From CAYJBH01 sp964368625 (GTDB taxonomy: Bacteria; Bacillota; Clostridia; Oscillospirales; Ruminococcaceae): a stretch of 64,000 nt of DNA. A model generated the notes under the pieces. That model saw only the letters and a list, made by a program, of their open reading frames with translations. It had not been told where the DNA came from and searched no databases. Numbering within the stretch: position 1 is the stretch's first letter; each line of letters opens with the position of its first letter. The stretch spans positions 1 through 64,000 of the forward strand of contig CAYJBH010000003.1 of assembly GCA_964368625.1 (NCBI GenBank). Reading direction: 5' to 3'. A program made the position numbers and the translations under genes. Of this stretch, positions 60,518-64,000 are shown piece after piece.

Positions 60518-62035
60518 ATGAGTCAGAACAAGATATTATTTTTCGATACCACCCTACGTGATGGTGAGCAATCCCCAGGCTGTTCAATGAATCTGCCGGA
60601 AAAAATTGAGATTGCAAGACAGCTAGAGCGTTTGAAGGTAGACGTTATCGAGGCGGGATTTGCCGTATCCTCTCCGGGGGACTTTGAATCGGTGCGTGCT
60701 GTTGCCGAGGTGGTAAAAAATGCTAAGGTTGCAAGTCTTTCTCGTGCCGTTGAGGGTGATATTCGTCGCTCGGCCGATGCGTTAAAAGGTGCAATTCACC
60801 CGGTTATACATACCTTTATCGCCACGAGTGATATTCATCTTGAACATAAACTTAGAATGAGCAAAAATCAGGTGTTAGATACCATTGATGAGATGGTTGC
60901 GCTTGCAAAAAGTCTTTGTGCCGAGGTAGAGTTTTCGGCCGAGGATGCATCACGAAGCGATGTTGAATTTTTGTGCGAAGCATTAAGTCATGCGGTTGCC
61001 GCAGGAGCTACCGTACTAAATATACCGGATACTGTTGGTTATTCTACCCCCGGTGAAATGTATCAACTTATCAAGGCTGTTAAAGAGAAGGTGCGAGGCG
61101 CTGATAATGTAGTTATATCTACCCATTGCCACAACGATTTAGGGCTTGGCGTCGCAAATTCACTTGCCGCTATTGAGGCAGGTGCAACACAGGTAGAGTG
61201 TACCATCAACGGTATCGGTGAGCGTGCAGGAAATGCTGCTCTTGAGGAGGTTGCAATGGCACTGGCAACGAGACAGGGTCATTACAACGCACAGGTAAAT
61301 CTTGATACTACCCAGATATACAGAACTAGCCGTTTGCTTTCACATATTATTGGAGTTAATGTTGTTCCAAACAAGGCGATTGTAGGCGCAAACGCATTTG
61401 CCCATGAAGCCGGAATACATCAGCACGGAGTACTTGCAAATCGCGAAACATATGAAATTATGACTCCGGAAAGTGTTGGATATTCATCTAACAAAATGGT
61501 TCTCGGAAAACATTCAGGACGCCACGCTTTCTGTGATAGGCTAAATCAGCTTGGCTTCTCCCTAACCAAGGAAGAGCAGGACGAGGCATTTGTTAAGTTT
61601 AAGAAGTTGTGCGACCGCAAAAAGAGTATTACCGATCGCGATCTTGAGGCTATCGTAGATATTCATGTTGAACAGGAAGTTCAGGAGATGAAACTGTTGA
61701 GCTTTGTGGTTAATGCAGGAACTAATATTGACGCCACTTCAACAATTAAGCTTGAAAACTCTAACGGAGATGTTGTGGTGAAAACTGCACTCGGAAGCGG
61801 CCAGATAGAAGCCTCTTATAATGCTATTAACGAGATAGTTGGGATTGTTCCAAACCTAGAGGAATATCATATTAATGCTGTTTCTGAAGGTGAGGATGCT
61901 CAGGGTGAGGTTGCCATTAAACTTTCTCACAACTCTAAGGTTTTTAACGGCAGAGGGATATCTACAGATATTGTTGAGGCTAGTATTCTTGCATACCTAA
62001 ACGGAATTAATAAAATAATGGAAAACAAAGGCTAA
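60518..62035 (+). CDS. leuA: 2-isopropylmalate synthase
   Basis: A 505-residue enzyme that condenses 2-ketoisovalerate with acetyl-CoA, committing carbon to leucine. The catalytic TIM barrel has FDTTLRDGEQSPGCSM, STHCHNDLGLGVANSLAAIE and GIGERAGNAALEEVAMAL, and HEAGIHQHGVLANRETYEIM before a C-terminal leucine-binding regulatory domain (about 390-505). This is the LeuA type 1 length. AAAGGAA lies before the ATG. After its stop comes a 326-bp gap before leuC, unusual for this operon. Confidence 0.97.
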   Translation: MSQNKILFFDTTLRDGEQSPGCSMNLPEKIEIARQLERLKVDVIEAGFAVSSPGDFESVRAVAEVVKNAKVASLSRAVEGDIRRSADALKGAIHPVIHTFIATSDIHLEHKLRMSKNQVLDTIDEMVALAKSLCAEVEFSAEDASRSDVEFLCEALSHAVAAGATVLNIPDTVGYSTPGEMYQLIKAVKEKVRGADNVVISTHCHNDLGLGVANSLAAIEAGATQVECTINGIGERAGNAALEEVAMALATRQGHYNAQVNLDTTQIYRTSRLLSHIIGVNVVPNKAIVGANAFAHEAGIHQHGVLANRETYEIMTPESVGYSSNKMVLGKHSGRHAFCDRLNQLGFSLTKEEQDEAFVKFKKLCDRKKSITDRDLEAIVDIHVEQEVQEMKLLSFVVNAGTNIDATSTIKLENSNGDVVVKTALGSGQIEASYNAINEIVGIVPNLEEYHINAVSEGEDAQGEVAIKLSHNSKVFNGRGISTDIVEASILAYLNGINKIMENKG

Positions 62036-62052
62036 GCAAGGAGGCGATAACA

Positions 62053-62121
62053 TTGCCCCCAAAGGCTGTGCTGCTTGTTTCTAACTATTTAAATCCACCC
62101 TGCGTTATAGACGCAGGGTGA
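62053..62121 (+). other. Possible short leader ORF between leuA and leuC
   Basis: A perfect AAGGAGG (62038-62044) stands exactly 8 bases before TTG (62053), which opens a 22-codon frame MPPKAVLLVSNYLNPPCVID-A-G ending TGA at 62121. Seven of 22 residues are Val, Leu or Ile. Its last codons lie in a 9-bp hairpin (62096-62120). It may be a translated leader sensing branched-chain aminoacyl-tRNA, or chance. Confidence 0.3.
62096..62120 (+). repeat. 9-bp hairpin between leuA and leuC
   Basis: CACCCTGCG (62096-62104) pairs perfectly with CGCAGGGTG (62112-62120) over a 7-base loop. The sequence after it (AGGGTGTTTAATTT) has no long U-run. The rest of the 326-bp gap (62036-62361) holds TATAAT near 62250 and no other gene. 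Confidence 0.85.
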
Positions 62122-62361
62122 GGGTGTTTAATTTACCATGAATGGATAGCTGCATTAACTTTGCAGTAAAAATGATTTTATGTAGCTAAAATAAGTTAGA
62201 TGTTATGTGGCATTATTTAGTAAGTAATATTAAGTTGTTGATAACAGCTATAATGGTGCGCCGGGGTGGGTTAACATTGCGTTATCCTAAAATATAAACA
62301 TCGCTAAACTATTTTCGACAGAGAGATTTAATTATCAGTTTTTAACGGAAAGGCAAAAACA

Positions 62362-63615
62362 ATGGGAATGACAATGACACAAAAAATTCTTGCGGCACAT
62401 TGCGGTAAGGAAAATGTATCTGCAGGAGAACTTATAAAAGCAGACCTTGATTTAGTTTTAGGTAATGATATTACCTCGCCGGTTGCAATTAATGAATTTA
62501 ATAAAGCCGGTCTTAATAAAGTTTTTGATAAAGAAAAAATCTGCCTGGTTATGGACCATTTTACACCAAACAAGGATATAAAGGCGGCAGAACAGTGTAA
62601 ACAATGTCGTGATTTTGCGAAAAAGTATGAGATAACCAATTTTTACGATACCGGAGAGGTTGGGGTTGAGCATGCATTACTACCCGAAAAGGGGCTTGTT
62701 ATACCGGGCGATGCAGTTATAGGCGCCGACAGCCATACCTGTACATATGGTGCACTTGGAGCTTTTTCTACCGGTGTCGGCTCTACCGATATGGCGGCAG
62801 GAATGTTTGAGGGTAAGGCATGGTTTAAGGTGCCTTCTGCCATAAAGTTTGAACTAGTGGGTAAACCTTCTAAATGGGTTAGTGGCAAGGACGTGATACT
62901 CCATATTATCGGATTAATCGGAGTAGATGGTGCTCTTTATAAGTCTATGGAATTTTGTGGCGAGGGCGTTGCCAATCTTTCCATCGATGATCGCCTTTGT
63001 ATAACAAACATGGCAATTGAGGCAGGAGCTAAGAACGGGATATTCGAGGTAGACGACGTTACCAGGGCATACCTAAAAACCACAACAGATCGTAGCTATC
63101 CCGAATACAAGGCAGACGAAGATGCCGAGTATGATAAGTGTTACACCATCGACCTATCGACCTTAAAGCCAACGGTAGCATTTCCACATCTACCGGAAAA
63201 CACCAAAACGATTGATGAAGCCGGACGTGTAGTTATTGACCAGGTGGTAATTGGTTCATGCACAAACGGACGATTATCAGACCTTGAAGCTGCGGCAGAG
63301 GTATTTAAGGGACAAAAGGTTGCATCTGGTGTTCGCTGTATTATTATTCCGGCAACCCAGAAGATATACCGTGATGCCATGAAGGCAGGATACTTTGATA
63401 TTTTCTTAGATGCTGGATGCGCAATCTCAGCACCAACATGCGGTCCATGCCTCGGTGGTCATATGGGCATACTTGCAAAGGGCGAGCGCGCTGTGGCGAC
63501 CACAAACAGAAATTTTGTGGGACGCATGGGTCACCCAGAGAGTGAAGTTTATCTTGCTTCTCCGGCGGTTGCGGCAGCCTCGGCTATTAAAGGATATATA
63601 GCACAGCCGGAATAG
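62362..63615 (+). CDS. leuC: 3-isopropylmalate dehydratase, large subunit
   Basis: A 417-residue aconitase-family enzyme that, with LeuD, isomerises 2- to 3-isopropylmalate. The 4Fe-4S ligands are in IGSCTNGR and in APTCGPCLGGHMG. DSHTCTYGALGAFSTGVGSTD is also conserved. The length is that of the short bacterial/archaeal LeuC type (about 420) with a separate LeuD. GGAAAGG precedes the ATG at 62362. leuD starts 24 bases after the stop. Confidence 0.97.
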   Translation: MGMTMTQKILAAHCGKENVSAGELIKADLDLVLGNDITSPVAINEFNKAGLNKVFDKEKICLVMDHFTPNKDIKAAEQCKQCRDFAKKYEITNFYDTGEVGVEHALLPEKGLVIPGDAVIGADSHTCTYGALGAFSTGVGSTDMAAGMFEGKAWFKVPSAIKFELVGKPSKWVSGKDVILHIIGLIGVDGALYKSMEFCGEGVANLSIDDRLCITNMAIEAGAKNGIFEVDDVTRAYLKTTTDRSYPEYKADEDAEYDKCYTIDLSTLKPTVAFPHLPENTKTIDEAGRVVIDQVVIGSCTNGRLSDLEAAAEVFKGQKVASGVRCIIIPATQKIYRDAMKAGYFDIFLDAGCAISAPTCGPCLGGHMGILAKGERAVATTNRNFVGRMGHPESEVYLASPAVAAASAIKGYIAQPE

Positions 63616-63639
63616 TAAAACTAAGAAAGGATAATTAAA

Positions 63640-64000
63640 ATGGGAACAGTATTTAAATACGGTGCTAACGTTGATACAGATGTTATTATACCGGCAAGAT
63701 ATTTAAACTCCAGCGATGCGAATGAGCTTGCGCAACATGCAATGGAGGATATAGATGCCGAGTTTGTTAAAAAGGTTAAGGCGGGAGACATTATTGTTGC
63801 AACAGATAACTTTGGTTGCGGCTCTTCGCGTGAACATGCCCCGCTAGTAATAAAAACCTGTGGTATTGATTGCGTTATAGCTAATACATTTGCGAGAATT
63901 TTTTATCGCAATGCCATCAATATAGGCTTAAACATCGTTGAGTGTCCGGAGGCGGTTGCAAACATATCGCTAGGCGATGATGTTAGCGTTGATGTTGTTA
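63640..64000 (+). CDS. leuD: 3-isopropylmalate dehydratase, small subunit (5' part)
   Basis: The gene runs off the window; 120 codons are visible. The protein starts MGTVFKYGANVDTDVIIPAR and contains the substrate-binding loop DNFGCGSSREHAP, which is the LeuD hallmark. AGAAAGG lies 9 bases before the ATG at 63640. It is the sixth gene of the ilv-leu operon; leuB is expected downstream but not visible. Confidence 0.96.
   Translation, partial: MGTVFKYGANVDTDVIIPARYLNSSDANELAQHAMEDIDAEFVKKVKAGDIIVATDNFGCGSSREHAPLVIKTCGIDCVIANTFARIFYRNAINIGLNIVECPEAVANISLGDDVSVDVV

Overview
The window looks like ordinary chromosome from an endospore-forming, low-to-medium GC member of the Clostridia (Bacillota). 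The evidence is the set of sporulation genes (spo0A, spoIIE, a SpoIID-family protein, a SpoIIQ-like M23 peptidase and a SpoVB/YabM-like flippase), AGGAGG-type ribosome binding sites, TTGACA/TATAAT promoters, and typical Firmicutes neighbourhoods such as yabM-mazG-hup-rqcP. Assignment below class level is a guess; an Oscillospirales-like lineage would fit. I see no insertion sequence, prophage, CRISPR array or plasmid gene. The unusual material lies in odd versions of otherwise conserved genes.

Layout. 1-4.6 kb: the 3' end of GTP-type PEP carboxykinase, a histidine phosphatase, a GNAT acetyltransferase, ksgA-cdd, a dCMP deaminase and a membrane protein. 4.7-11.8 kb: a cell-envelope/sporulation block with a SpoIID-family protein, a GHL10 glycosidase, a SpoIIQ-like peptidase, a 940-residue P-type-ATPase-like protein without its catalytic motifs, and rlmB. 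12-15.4 kb: proA, then an ECF sigma factor with an RsgI-like anti-sigma protein ending in a poly-aspartate tail. 15.6-18 kb: a decayed carbohydrate-enzyme gene followed by an intact sugar isomerase and a 2-hydroxyacid dehydrogenase. 18-25 kb: spoIIE, a GtrB-like glycosyltransferase, inorganic pyrophosphatase, a D,D-carboxypeptidase and pncB. 25-30.3 kb: ccdA, then a Fur-family regulator, znuA with His-rich octapeptide repeats, znuC, znuB and a lipoprotein gene carrying two very strong hairpins, then a DM13 lipoprotein.

30.3-38.5 kb: a sodium-coupled symporter, a second histidine phosphatase with its signature Arg changed to Leu, azlCD, three 40-bp tandem repeats, tRNA-Arg, rqcP, hup, mazG, a SpoVB-like flippase, a zinc-ribbon protein and a uridine-kinase-like protein. 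38.6-45.4 kb: a ROK-like kinase divergent from galE, spo0A with a degenerate receiver pocket, a DUF2156 protein preceded by a promoter and a 5' hairpin, a cysteine desulfurase and prmA. 45.5-53.3 kb: uvrC, HPr, acpP, uppP, ftsK/spoIIIE and a YgiQ-type radical SAM enzyme. 53.4-56.5 kb: comFB, a PRK06851-like ATPase and a GtrII-like membrane protein. 56.6 kb to the end: the branched-chain amino acid operon ilvB-ilvN-ilvD-leuA-leuC-leuD, interrupted between leuA and leuC by about 325 bp that contain a possible short Leu/Val/Ile-rich leader ORF and a hairpin.

How the genes work together. Spo0A would start sporulation, SpoIIE would activate the forespore sigma factor, and the SpoIID- and SpoIIQ-like proteins would remodel peptidoglycan during engulfment. 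The Fur regulator and ZnuABC form a metal-uptake unit. The ilv/leu genes make up most of the valine, isoleucine and leucine pathways, while azlCD may export the same amino acids. The best candidates for something undescribed are the pseudo-P-type ATPase beside the sporulation genes, the Spo0A lacking its receiver acidic pair, the hairpin-bearing lipoprotein gene of the zinc operon, and the acid-tailed RsgI protein.
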